From UBA2336 sp049306095 (GTDB taxonomy: Bacteria; Bacteroidota; Bacteroidia; Cytophagales; Cyclobacteriaceae): DNA of 41,114 nt. The position numbers and the translations under genes are program-made. Positions 20,201 to 28,200 of the stretch are shown here, in pieces; positions within the stretch are counted from its first letter, which is position 1; each line of letters opens with the position of its first letter. The stretch covers positions 1 to 41,114 of the forward strand of contig JBAQPU010000041.1 in assembly GCA_049306095.1 (NCBI GenBank), given 5' to 3'. The notes beneath the pieces were generated by a model, which was given only the letters and a program-made list of their open reading frames with translations, made no database searches and had not been told where the DNA came from.

Positions 20201-23200
20201 AATACCAGTGGTGATGCGAATGGAATTTATACAGGATTGAGTGCAGGAACGTATACCGTAACCGTTCGCGATGCGAATGGTTGTTTTGTCGTTACGCCAA
20301 CGATTATGGTAACCTCGCCAACGTTGCTCACAGCTTCCGGCACGGTGACAAGCAACTATAACGGACGCCAGATAACCTGTAATGGTGCCAGCGATGGAGT
20401 GATTACCGTTTCATCAGCCGGGGGCGTTCCGGCTTATGCGTATTTGCTGAACGAAATTCCGGGTAACACAACAGGTGCTGCCTCGGGAGTATTCTCAAAT
20501 GTTCCGGCCGGTTCCTATACGATTACCGTTACCGATCTGAATGCTTGCCAGCGAATCACATCAACCATTGTGGTGAGTGAACCATCTGTACTGGCTGCAG
20601 CTTCTGCTATTACCAGTAACTATAATGGTGAAGATGTTAGCTGTAACGGATCAAGTGATGGTATCATCAAAGTTACCCCAACCGGAGGAACGACTCCGTA
20701 TGCGTATACCTTCGTTGAAATTCCTGCCAACACATCAGGAGCAACGACAGGAACCTTCACCGGAATACCTGCCGGTAGTTATACCTTCAATGTAGTAGAT
20801 GTTAACAACTGTCCGGTTACTACTGTTCCTATTGTGGTGAATGAGCCCACACCGGTTACGGCATCAGCCGTGGTTACGAGTAACTACAATGGTTCTCAAA
20901 TCAGTTGTAATGGATTGAATGATGGAGTTATAACCATTACCAGTGGGGGTGGTACAGGAACAGCAACGTATGTGTTTGATCAATTTGCTGTCGCTAATCA
21001 AAGCGGAAGGTTCTCCGGAATATTTACCAGTGTGCCTGCCGGAACGGGGTATACATTTACCGTCAGGGATGCGAACAATTGCCCGGTGGTAACAACACCA
21101 GTTGATGTAACAGCACCGGGTGCATTGAATGCTACCGGTACAGCAACGTCTGATTTTAACGGATTTGATGTTCGTTGTTTCACTGAGACCAACGGACAGA
21201 TAACGGTTACAGCTGCTGGCGGAACAGGAACACTGGAGTATATGTTGCTGGAAGATGCCGGTAATATGACCGGTTTGAACTCTGGTGTTTTTGATAACAT
21301 TAGAGCCGGAAGTTTCCGTGCCCGCATTACCGATGATAATGGGTGTTTATTCACCACTACTCCAATTGCGGTAACGCAACCCAATAGTTTAACCGTTACC
21401 ATTAACAAGACATCCAATTATAATGGTTTCGATGTAAGTTGTATCGGAGCCTCGGATGGAGAAGTTAGTGTGATTACCACGGGTGGAGGTGCAGGTGGCT
21501 ATACCTATGCGCTCGATGGTTTCCCTGGTAATACAACAGGACAGGCAACGGGAGTTTTCACCGGGGTGGCTTCCGGCTTATACACCATCACCGTAACAGA
21601 TGTGAATACCTGTACCAGACAATCGCTGCCGGTTATTTTAACCGATCCGCTGCCATTGTTTGAAGGAATTGTTGGATTAGATAAATCAGTTTGTTTGGGT
21701 GGAGACCCTACAGCCTTTACACAATTGGCGCCTGTGTTTGGCGGAATCGGGAACTATACCTATCAGTGGAGACAATCAACGGATAATGTGGCATTTAGTG
21801 ACGTATTAGGCGCCAACGCGGCAACCTTTGATCCACCGGCAGTTCCGCAAACGACCTATTACAAAAGGCAGGTTACTTCCGGCACCTGTGCAACATTGGA
21901 ATCAAATACCGTAACAGTAACGGTTAATCCGTTACCGACCGCTACACTGGCACCATCGAAATCACCGGTTTGCGAAGGCGATTTCTTCCTGCTTGAATTT
22001 ACTTTTACAGGTCAGGCTCCATTCTTCTTTGATTACAATGACGGTACAACCTTTACCAACGATAGGCTGGGGGCATCCAATACTCCGGTACCTGTATTGA
22101 ATTACACCAATACAACCACCTATACAGTAACGGAGGTTCGTGACTTTAACGGATGTGTGGCCCCTGTACTGCCGGCTCCGGTAACCGTTCCGGTGATCAA
22201 GATCAACCCGAATTTTACCATTACAAGTCCTGCGGCCCAGTGTAGCGGAGGAGTGTTTAATTTTGACTTCACGGTTGATCCGGATGTGGACTACACCTGG
22301 ACATGGGGTGATGGACAAACCGATGTGATTCCGGCAAACTCCTTACCAGCCGGTACGCAATCCATCAGTCATACGTATACCTCCATGATCTTCTCCGGAA
22401 CCAGTACGTTGCCGGTTATTCTAACCGCCATTAACAATGTACAAGGATGCGGCCCCAAGCAGACCAATCAGAGCATTCAGATTTACCCGAATATTCTGAT
22501 TAACCTGGTGCCTGACGCAAATGAAATATGCGGAGGAGACGATATCCGGTTCAACAACCTTACGCAGGGCGGAACTACTCATCACTGGTTCTATCGCGAG
22601 CAAGGTGTGGTGGAAATGCGCGATGAACGCACGTTTGTGGCTGCCTCAACGCAGACATTCGTATTCAATAACACCACAACCCAAAATCCGATTACGTATG
22701 AGTTGGTGTATGAAGTAAGTAATGCAAATTGCGCGGCTGATACGGTTATTGAGGTTATGGTTTACCGTGAAGTGGCGGCTGCTTTTGATAAGGGAGTTGT
22801 TCCTCCATTTGTGGGAGGCATTGCCAACATGACGTTTACGAATATTTCTGTACCGATAGACGGAGCAGAGTTTTTGTATGAATGGGATTTTGGAAATGCA
22901 TCGGATACACCTCCAACTTCAGGGATAGGACCGTTCAATATCAACTACACCTCTCCCGGAACGAAAACAGTTACGTTGGTGGCCACTAACCTGATTGCCC
23001 AAAGTGCAGGACTAACCTGTTTCAGTCAGTATCAGGAAACGTTTGATATCCTCCTTCCTCCGTTGCTGGCAGCGTTTGAGTATATTCCACAAGGCACCTG
23101 TTTCCCTGCTAATATTTCAATTACAGAAAATTTTGCTACGGGAGACCAGTACACCTGGCGATTGTTCAGGTCGGGTCAGTCGTCACCGATTTTAATTTCG

Positions 23201-23986
23201 AACGATACCCTTCCTACCTTCAGAATTGTGAGCCCAGGGCGATACATGATTTTCCTTGAAACCAGAAATTCAATTACCGGGCAAACTGAAACAGCGAATA
23301 ACCTGGCGGTAGGTAACAATACTTTTGTTGGTGATTCAAACCCCAATGATTTCTCTACCCCGATTGACATATATGATGTTCCGTTTGCCATGTTTGAGGC
23401 ACTGCCTACAACCATTTTTGTTCCTGATGAGGAGTTAAGAACATTTAACTCCAGTATTTCACCAACCGATCCTCAAAACTCGGCCTTAACTTATCCGATT
23501 GATTACAGGTGGTATTTTGGAGATGGAACGGATACCGTATTCTCTGAATTTGAACCTCGTCACTTCTATCAAAACGAAGGTAACTATGATGTATCACTCA
23601 TAGCCTTTAACGATCATGGAAATGGTGTGGTGTGTGCTGATACGATGATACAACGGGTAACAGCAAAAGCGCAAGGCTTTACCAGGGTTCCTAATGCATT
23701 TACGCCTAACCCTTCAGGCCCAACGGGCGGATTTGAGGATCCGGGCAGTCCTTCCAGAAATGACGTGTTCCTGCCAATTATGAAAGGTATAAAGGAATTT
23801 AAGATGCAGATTTTTGATCGATGGGGTAACCTGGTATTTCAGAGTACAAGAACCGATCAGGGATGGGATGGTTATGATCGAAATGGAAATTTGATGCCTG
23901 CCGGTGTTTACGTTTACAAACTTGAACTGCGATTGGCCAATGATCAGCGAACCACACAGGTTGGAGATGTAACCCTGATTCGATAA
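11243..23986 (+). CDS. Giant SprB-repeat adhesin with type-B T9SS sorting domain
   Basis: The 4247-residue product begins with a signal peptide (about 1-25, ending LFAQ). Order of parts: a SwmB/Ig-like domain (about 28-145); a module of unknown function (about 304-466) shared with the 1265-residue adhesin downstream; many PKD-like and Ig-like modules with NxNCxG-type motifs (about 466-2070), one interrupted by a jelly-roll-like insert at about 1098-1263; 16 tandem SprB repeats (about 2074-3472); further PKD modules; and the gliding-motility-associated C-terminal domain (about 4149-4247, with VPNAFTPNP, IFDRWGNLVFQS, WDGYDRNG, AGVYVYKL). Such proteins cross the outer membrane by the type IX system and sit on the cell surface; SprB of Flavobacterium johnsoniae is the mobile gliding adhesin. 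The SprF-like gene starts 16 bases downstream. Whether this one drives gliding or only adhesion is not shown. Confidence 0.93.
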   Translation: MARNRFNSLLIILPFLFSLSNLFAQNATSARHDGSLASFAGALNQDVVEVRFDVPVTFSPAPSTAGFTIEVNGTPLAPAALLSATSVAADVIRIQFDARAVTGNTIERGINVGNTLRVRYTSGAGNLKVTAGLANVNTFNLLSQNNAPPDCTDFIYKQQGEFDPLNVDICDPVRPTPFYEYYLSKRYRNSTAYNANNAALTVRWQDPATTVNIYRFSETYVDGQSVLRVNPNNQAVLFGPANFNYPATDAVCSYTNSFYPIFYLTNPNCPIGALVQSTTFISYARDNENTGALVLTPSPLATSNLVCIGNNANVSFEDNTNLNCRAGVGLPNSSPNEQTRWVRFLYGFPALAPAATIPNVVVNGVPLTDAGGNYIGPPGGYYVTGPGGPNNEDFVGVVELPANVTTTPEFTLPVTTSSPVGQIVGQRFNITMQYWNVCNKYSLGTPTGSIDLTNFVEIITKPNAPVATNKEYCFTEVIGSGGNCGAPTGEFFEVTSASVAGSTEIKWYNSLTDANADINPIASGYGTNCRFLRPENRAGGVAAMAAAGVYSVFVRYRTGAAPPNDCMSDPVEVRITRRSSLSPPGPISPLTSDVCDGLTNVPYSLASSSPVVPFGGLTEYSWTFSGGAGASVDAPNTTQNITADFSVGGSFITTTRNLEVRTRFTTNATTGGRCTTAPSTRTVTIYGPTVGGTASGGTDYCQGVDANDISLSGQNGSIVRWEVDFNSSGFVDAGVGAVPSFDPGVLAPGNYVYRAVVGNGPCAQQNSSTTTINVFPTPTTATAGVDQNLCQSLVTPSAPLGGNVPVTGTGVWSQISGPGVITFNPTTGTANATATASAQGIYVVRWTISTGAGSCSSFENVTLDFGAPPAVPDAGPAQDICASSTNLNGTVPTFETGTWSVSSAPGAGTVSFSSTTSPTATVSLTGAMVYGTYTLRWRFTSGTCAPTEDLVNITFRQAPTATAPADFTFCVDNPPSVTIPLSGTFGGGASNAHWEVVSGTGSLASSGGAIGSNDATNPVDDVYNPTAADFAAGSIQVQLVTDDPVGNCVASSDLVTITIDRRPTAANAGPDFATCDATTNLAATAANNGGTGTWSVGNALYYETFTYPNGTGLSGPNPHAALFTHGSGWTITAPNGNTLLANDDYLRVESNVMEARDVNDELVWRSPSINITALPNISISLQLMENNTSGNMEPDDHIRAFYSINGGVEVLIGGIDDDGTDGVFTTVNASGLSGNTLEIIVRVDNDAADEFHRFDNIFVSSGGAVLPLIADINNPTTSVSNLPVGTTTFTWTVTSALGVCSSSNAQVDVTRHATPVNNNQTPALCEDVPTGGTATVTLAFLSGLNDAITGIPGSTGRTIQFFTDPARTIPYPASASVANTDVVYTTVTRTDVSPNCTTNGTVTFTINSRPAALDQSPEYCEDLPVGSNTKAGINLTLLDNAVKNGVVANTVAWFSDATLTIPVPDPTNVTANGGDTFFARVTDGNGCTDDATIDIQLNPIPSPNALIGPTNVCVSASAVNLYQLTTTNPGFTYTWTIPDPPFDQVLGGGANDFLLLLSFPVIVNPGQDISVIETSDKGCVGLPNTLNITVEGSPPPITILDASASAGPGSVCENEAGVVFTVANLANTTYAWTVPPGSSIIAGQGTNQITVNFGTIGGLISVLPTTSTGCAGNPDDYSVAINPRPSLDPLSNTVCSDSPSGITLSGTGAVTFNITNVTVPPGLAPASRPLINGALPNEIVNDIFTNTTGGSLTVQYTVVPVSASGCQGAAQIVNLTIRPEPVLAPGLNDVICSTTDAVGIVLSVASGSFPADQYEVFAVNNPSGLVPVAGNPTTLGVFTSSVLLDDKWENTTGAPATIEYFIRPINSGTGCVGDPPIGVLVTVNPEPVVAAMPPETICSGDSPATIITPSIAGSTFTWTVVSVSGLITGNTNGTGPSGSAITDVLINNGAVAGSVTYAITPTGPAGVGSCSGQSENLVVNVNPSPTANSISQTVCSDTPGGNTFAIDLTTLENTVNSGGGITFTWSENISMVPPIATPSAYTLTNGVPVFVEVDNGQCTKVATVLYTINPSPSVVATITSNYNGFQLSCNGASDGQITAIPANGTGPYLFSIDGGGAFFTSGIFNGLSVTGNPYTIRVRDTNGCIVDSAPLTLVPPTPVSATAAITSNYNGEDVSCQAASDGIITVTPAGGTGTYTFRLLELPSNTTGDATGIYTGLRAGSYTFVVTDANNCQFTTPTITVTEPSPVTANAVLTSPVSCNGNSDGVITVTAAGGTLAGPSYTFTLVQPPGTINATGVFNGLAAGNYTVNVRDDNGCIRTSNTVSVTQPSVLTAFASVTSNYNGAKISCPGANDAVITAIANGGNGGYSYVLDQDLGNLSGAATGVFTNVGPGTYTVTVTDAGTCTVTSASVTITDPTPIVASAIITGTISCNGGSDGQITVSALGGTGAYSFEQINPAGPTNGTGIFSGLAQGTYDFEVTDLNGCADVVTITINEPTLVTASSAVTSNYNGAQISCNGASNGVITVTAAGGTGSLTYVFDQFVLTNTTGQFTGVFTGVPAGVGYTFTVRDSKNCTVVTLPVNVTEPTVVAASGTVTSNYNGEDISCVGSSDGQITVTANGGTGTYTYKLDQVPSNTTGDVSGIYTGLSAGIYTVTARDVNNCFIVTAPITITSPIAITASAAVTSNYNGRQVSCNGASDGIITVTASGGVGGFTYVLSPAVNATGAATGVFTGLPAGTYTVTVTDLNNCQRVTTAVTISEPAVVAATATVTSNFNGQQISCNGASDGTITVSASGGTLPYTYAFVEIPGNTSGLNSGIFTGVPAGTYTFNVLDVNNCPVTTTPVTITPPTPVIGTAAVTSNYNGSQVSCNGVSDGVITITASGGTGLLQYTFDQIPGNTTGQFSGIFSGVPAGVGYTFTIRDANNCTVVTAPINVTEPLAVAGTGVVSSNYNGEDISCFGSSDGQITITASNGTGAYTYKLDQAPSNTSGDANGIYTGLSAGTYTVTVRDANGCFVVTPTIMVTSPTLLTASGTVTSNYNGRQITCNGASDGVITVSSAGGVPAYAYLLNEIPGNTTGAASGVFSNVPAGSYTITVTDLNACQRITSTIVVSEPSVLAAASAITSNYNGEDVSCNGSSDGIIKVTPTGGTTPYAYTFVEIPANTSGATTGTFTGIPAGSYTFNVVDVNNCPVTTVPIVVNEPTPVTASAVVTSNYNGSQISCNGLNDGVITITSGGGTGTATYVFDQFAVANQSGRFSGIFTSVPAGTGYTFTVRDANNCPVVTTPVDVTAPGALNATGTATSDFNGFDVRCFTETNGQITVTAAGGTGTLEYMLLEDAGNMTGLNSGVFDNIRAGSFRARITDDNGCLFTTTPIAVTQPNSLTVTINKTSNYNGFDVSCIGASDGEVSVITTGGGAGGYTYALDGFPGNTTGQATGVFTGVASGLYTITVTDVNTCTRQSLPVILTDPLPLFEGIVGLDKSVCLGGDPTAFTQLAPVFGGIGNYTYQWRQSTDNVAFSDVLGANAATFDPPAVPQTTYYKRQVTSGTCATLESNTVTVTVNPLPTATLAPSKSPVCEGDFFLLEFTFTGQAPFFFDYNDGTTFTNDRLGASNTPVPVLNYTNTTTYTVTEVRDFNGCVAPVLPAPVTVPVIKINPNFTITSPAAQCSGGVFNFDFTVDPDVDYTWTWGDGQTDVIPANSLPAGTQSISHTYTSMIFSGTSTLPVILTAINNVQGCGPKQTNQSIQIYPNILINLVPDANEICGGDDIRFNNLTQGGTTHHWFYREQGVVEMRDERTFVAASTQTFVFNNTTTQNPITYELVYEVSNANCAADTVIEVMVYREVAAAFDKGVVPPFVGGIANMTFTNISVPIDGAEFLYEWDFGNASDTPPTSGIGPFNINYTSPGTKTVTLVATNLIAQSAGLTCFSQYQETFDILLPPLLAAFEYIPQGTCFPANISITENFATGDQYTWRLFRSGQSSPILISNDTLPTFRIVSPGRYMIFLETRNSITGQTETANNLAVGNNTFVGDSNPNDFSTPIDIYDVPFAMFEALPTTIFVPDEELRTFNSSISPTDPQNSALTYPIDYRWYFGDGTDTVFSEFEPRHFYQNEGNYDVSLIAFNDHGNGVVCADTMIQRVTAKAQGFTRVPNAFTPNPSGPTGGFEDPGSPSRNDVFLPIMKGIKEFKMQIFDRWGNLVFQSTRTDQGWDGYDRNGNLMPAGVYVYKLELRLANDQRTTQVGDVTLIR
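17461..21658 (+). repeat. Sixteen tandem SprB repeats
   Basis: Each unit encodes about 80-90 residues with the pattern TSNYNG..(I/V)SCNGASDG.ITV.A.GGTG.Y.Y, then (T/S)G.(F/Y)(T/S)G(L/V).AG.YT..V.D.N.C and an EP or TP linker. The NYNG-type motifs fall near 17480, 17741, 18001, 18257, 18520, 18761, 19031, 19294, 19556, 19820, 20087, 20351, 20614, 20879, 21149 and 21413, so the period is about 264 bases. Units 3 and 5 lack the SNYNG segment. DNA identity between units is moderate, so this is an old protein repeat rather than a recent DNA expansion. Confidence 0.9.
18742..21126 (+). repeat. Four-unit superrepeat inside the SprB array
   Basis: Units 6, 10 and 14 resemble one another most (each has PAGxGYTF). 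So do 7 and 11 (YKLDQ, SGDxxGIYTGLSAG), 8 and 12 (NGRQ, TVTDLN.CQR), and 9 and 13 (FVEIP, TFNV.DVNNCPVT). The distance from 6 to 10 and from 10 to 14 is about 1059 bases, that is 353 residues. This shows block duplication of four repeats. Confidence 0.75.
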
Positions 23987-24002
23987 CTTGAGAAGCGGAG
24001 CT

Positions 24003-25049
24003 ATGAAAAGAAGTTTATTAATCGTGATGTCATTGTTTATCGTGCTCTCTTTACGGGCGCAGGATATTCAATTTTCGCAATATTATCAGGCACCTTTATT
24101 CCTGAACCCCGGCTACACCGGTATCACACCTCAACAACGGGTGGTTTTTAATCATCGGACACAGTGGCCCAATTTACCACAGGCATATTCGACCTATGCA
24201 GCTTCGTATGACATTTTCGTAGAAGAGTTGCGAAGCGGTTTTGGTATGTTGTTAACAACCGATAAAATGGGATCAGCCGGATGGCAAACCAGTACGTTTA
24301 ATGTGCTCTATTCATTTAAAGTAAAAATTACCGACAACCTGGTGTTTTCTCCGGGTTTGGTTTTTGGTTACGGAACGCATGGTATCGATCAGAGTAAACT
24401 GCGCCTTGGCGATGGCCTTGAATATGAAAGGAATGGGGATTATTTCTCTACCGATGATGCCCAGCGTAGATTGGGAAGACAGAATTATTTTGATTTTGGT
24501 ACCGGGTTTTTGTTGTACAGCCGAATGTTGTGGCTTGGTGCCGCTTTTCATCATTTGAATAAACCTAATTTATCTCTTCTTGGAGATGTGAGCCGGTTGC
24601 CGATTAAAACATCTATTCATGGCGGTGCAAAAATCAATTTAGCAGGAGGTGGCCCTCGTGGAAGCGCTGTTCGAATGTCTTATCTCACGCCCTCCTTTAT
24701 TTATCGCTGGCAGGGCGACAGTTTTTCACAGATGGATATTGGTGTAAACTATCATATCGATCCTGTTTCCGTTGGGGTTTGGTACAGAGGTAAGCCTTTT
24801 AAAAAATCACCGATCAACAGCATTTACCAGGATGCCCTCGTTCTTTCATTGGGGATGTACTTTAAAAAGCTGACGCTGGGTTACAGTTATGATTTTACGG
24901 TTTCTGAGTTAGGAACGGCTACTGGCGGTGCCCATGAAGTTTCTATGGTGTATGAATTTGCTTCTAAGCCTGCCGGAAGAAACGTGAAAAAGAAGTATCG
25001 CCTTATCCCTTGCCCGACCTTCAACAGCAAGGAAGGCTTTTGGAATTAA
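24003..25049 (+). CDS. PorP/SprF family type IX secretion outer-membrane protein (first copy)
   Basis: The 348-residue protein has a signal peptide (MKRSLLIVMSLFIVLSLRAQ) followed directly by the family opening FSQYYQAPLFLNPGYTG, then HRTQWPNLP and YAASYDIF, and a membrane beta-barrel to the C terminus. In F. johnsoniae SprF is needed to secrete and attach SprB, and PorP/SprF proteins as a group serve type-B sorting domains. Its position 16 bases after the giant adhesin makes that adhesin its likely partner. I prefer ATG 24003 over an upstream TTG at 23988 because it starts the signal peptide. The tail carries IPCPTF, also found in the second copy. Confidence 0.9.
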   Translation: MKRSLLIVMSLFIVLSLRAQDIQFSQYYQAPLFLNPGYTGITPQQRVVFNHRTQWPNLPQAYSTYAASYDIFVEELRSGFGMLLTTDKMGSAGWQTSTFNVLYSFKVKITDNLVFSPGLVFGYGTHGIDQSKLRLGDGLEYERNGDYFSTDDAQRRLGRQNYFDFGTGFLLYSRMLWLGAAFHHLNKPNLSLLGDVSRLPIKTSIHGGAKINLAGGGPRGSAVRMSYLTPSFIYRWQGDSFSQMDIGVNYHIDPVSVGVWYRGKPFKKSPINSIYQDALVLSLGMYFKKLTLGYSYDFTVSELGTATGGAHEVSMVYEFASKPAGRNVKKKYRLIPCPTFNSKEGFWN

Positions 25050-25180
25050 CCCCAACATCGACCTCAACTTTAGTTGATTGGTTCTCAATACCGTTCATTT
25101 GTCGAGCAATTCAGGAACAACCGCTTGGTGAGGGGTTTCTTTGCTTATCCTTGCCGGATTGATTGGTTGTCGTAGTGGAC

Positions 25181-25209
25181 TTTAATCGTTTCAACCGAAA
25201 TCGATTAAA
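25181..25209 (+). promoter_or_regulatory. Hairpin just before the second adhesin gene
   Basis: TTTAATCG (25181-25188) and CGATTAAA (25202-25209) form a perfect 8-bp stem, with a further TTC/GAA pairing inside. The hairpin ends two bases before the ATG at 25212 and would cover the ribosome landing site. It may be an operator or a translational control element; the 160-base gap around it holds no other gene. Confidence 0.4.
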
Positions 25210-25211
25210 GA

Positions 25212-28200
25212 ATGATCAGGGTAGTGAAGAGCCTGGCTCTTATTTGGATTGGCCTTTTGTATTTAATGACAGATGCCGGTGCGCAGTGTAATGCATTGCG
25301 GCCTCAAATTGATATTAGTTTTAATACCGATCAGGATTGTGCGCCCGTTACGGTCACACAATTTACCATAACCTACTATTTCAATGTGTCACAAAACCCG
25401 AACGACATTGAAATCATGTATGAGTGGAACGATCCGGCCAACACCGTTACCGTTATCAATCTGGGGTCAGGACTAATCGCTGGCGCAACGGCCAGTGGCC
25501 CCAATACTTCCTTTACAGCCAATTCAACCTTTACCTACTTCGATAATAATGGTCAGTGTAGTATAACGCCTACAGCCTCTATCATTATTAACGGTGTGCT
25601 GTGCCCCTCATCTTCCCAAACACAACTAGCTTTTTTTTGGGGAACAGATGAACAGGCCAACGGAAATATTTCGATGACACCAGCCAACTGGGATGTATGT
25701 TTTGATAACCCGGTTGTGAATGCAGTATTTACCGATAACTCTGATTTTAACTGTAACATTAATGTTGAACCCGACAATCCGAATCGGTTCGCCAGGCACG
25801 TTCAATTTGTGTACGGAACAAACCATAACCCTGCCGCTACCATCCGGAACCTTTCGTTGAACGATGGAGCCGTTCAGGGATTGACCAATGCATCAGGAAA
25901 TCTGGTGAACACCATAACCCGCGGTACAGTAGGGCTACCCGTTACGGGTGCTTACTTCGGGCCCATTGATGCCATTCCATTTCCGGCTGATGGGCCGGTA
26001 TCAACTACCTTCCCAATGAGTGCACCGGCTGATGTCGCCAACCTGGTGGGCAACCGGTTTGAAGTAACCTTGTTTAACTGGAATATCTGTAACCCTTGGA
26101 ATGGCGATACGGCCAATCCGAATTATGAAGATGCCGTAACCACCACCGGATACATCGTTATTGTGGCAGCTCCTGCACCTGCTTTTGTTACCGAAGACAA
26201 TACTGGAGCAGCCACCAAAAATTTTTGCATAGGCGAGACAATTTTCTTTAACAACAATACTCCTAATCTAAATGCGTATGCCTACACGTGGGAATTTTAT
26301 GACGATGCGGCCGGTACTATTTTGATTGATACCCGAAATCAATCGAATCCAACCTTTGCATTTTCATCCGGTGGAACGAAGCTGATCAGGCTTATTGCCA
26401 CCAACCCAACTGCCCAAGGTGCTTGTACCGAGGTATACACCGATGTAGTGAATATTACACCCTCAGTAACGGCCATTATTGCAATGACTGATTTCAGTAA
26501 CGTTCCTATTTCAGGAGAATTTTGTCAGGAACCTGCATCACCCTTCACCAATTTTCAGGTGCGCTTCCGCGATGTATCAACCGGAACGATTACCCCCACA
26601 ACGGAATGGCGGTGGGAATTTTATAATGAAAGCAATGTTCTGGTCAGAAGAGAACCTGCTGCCGGATATTCTGCCACACAACTTGGTCCATTCGATGAAG
26701 TATTTACGAACCCGGGTGTGTACAGGGTACGATTGTTTATCCGCGATAATTTAACCTCGTGCGAAAGTGTGGCCGAAACATATGTACGGGTATTCAATAA
26801 GCCACAGCCGGCCTTTACGTTCAATCGGGTTTGTGTTGGTACCGCTACCGCATTCACCGAGAGTTCGTCACTCGTATCCATTAATGGTCAGCAGATTGTT
26901 TCATGGGAGTGGGACATGAATTATGACGGAATAACATTTGTTTCAAATGCTTTACTTGTTAATCAGCGTAATTTTAACTTCACGTTTCCTTCAGCCGGGT
27001 CGTATAATGTTGCCTTGCGAGTAACAACAGATCAGGGCGGATGTTCATCCATGTTAGTGCAACCTGTTTCGGTAGATGCCGTACCCAATGCACTGTTTAG
27101 TTCAAGCGTGGCTTCCGGATGCAGTGTGCTGAGTGTAACCCTTACCAATAATTCAATCGTAGGGCAACCTGCTATTATTGATCAGTTTGTTTGGGAAGTG
27201 GATGAGGGCAGCGGATTTCAGGTTGATTCGATTCAGCGCCCGACTGATCCGGGTTTTACAAATGTGTATTCTCGCAATTTTGAAAATTTTGGATTGGTAA
27301 ACCGTCAGTATCAGGTGAGGTTACGGGTTGTTACTCAAAACGGGTGCGAGCAGATTTCTGCACCTCAAATAATCACTGTTTTTCCTGGTCCGCGATCAGG
27401 TTTTATGGCAACGAACTACTCTCCATTCAACCAGAATTGCTCGCCTCAGTCGGTCAATTTTGCAGTGGACAATCAAACGCAAAGCATGAACCCATCCGAT
27501 TACCGATGGACGGTGACTGATCCATCGGGTGTGCTCATCGATCAAAGTACAGGAACCACACCAGCATTCAGTTTTAACTTTGTCAACACCACGCAGGCTA
27601 TTCGCGATTACCAGATTACCCTGCGAACCACCCTGCCCACGGCTTGTTTCAGAGATTCGACTCTCACCATTCGGATAAACCCGGTTCCGGTCTCTGATTT
27701 CACCACCGATACATTACAGTTTGATTGCCAGGTAATGAACATGCGTTTCGAGGCAACTCAGAAGGGGTTAAGTCAATATACCTGGACAGTGATCGTCAAC
27801 GGTGTAACCTTATTTACGCAAGCGTCTTCCGCTGATTTTCTGAATTTTAATTTTACGCGCAGCGCAGTGGTTCAAAGTGTTGAAGTTCAGCTTCAAACGA
27901 CCAATTTCGCAAGTTGTGTAAGTGCTGTTACGTTAAGCCTTTTTGATGTTCCGGTAAATGACAACATAGCGGTTGCATTTTCGGCAACACCCATCAATCA
28001 ATCATTGCCAAATTCAACGGTAACGATCACCAACAGCACTACACCCGGATCCTGGCAGTACCTGTGGGATTTCGGTGACGGATCTACTTCAACGAATCCG
28101 AATCCTGGAAGTCATACCTATGCAACGTATGGTTCGTATTCCATTGTACTGACGGTATCAAATAATATCTGCGTACAAAGTCAAACCGTTACGATAACGA

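Noticed and set aside
17461..21658. CRISPR-like or recent DNA tandem repeat
   Set aside because: The period is about 264 bases, in frame, with protein-level conservation and many silent differences: SprB protein repeats.
12081..22318. Many long reading frames opposite or out of frame within the giant gene
   Set aside because: They follow from the Thr/Ala/Gly-rich repeat composition; none has motifs, start context or neighbours supporting a real gene.
23988..24002. TTG start for the first SprF-like gene
   Set aside because: The ATG at 24003 begins a normal signal peptide; the extra five residues have no support. The same reasoning moved the starts of dapB, the tRNA nucleotidyltransferase, the outer-membrane protein and ftsE.
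25064..25077. Short palindrome TCAACT-TT-AGTTGA
   Set aside because: A two-base loop makes a poor RNA hairpin, no T tract follows, and the length is within chance for this much sequence.
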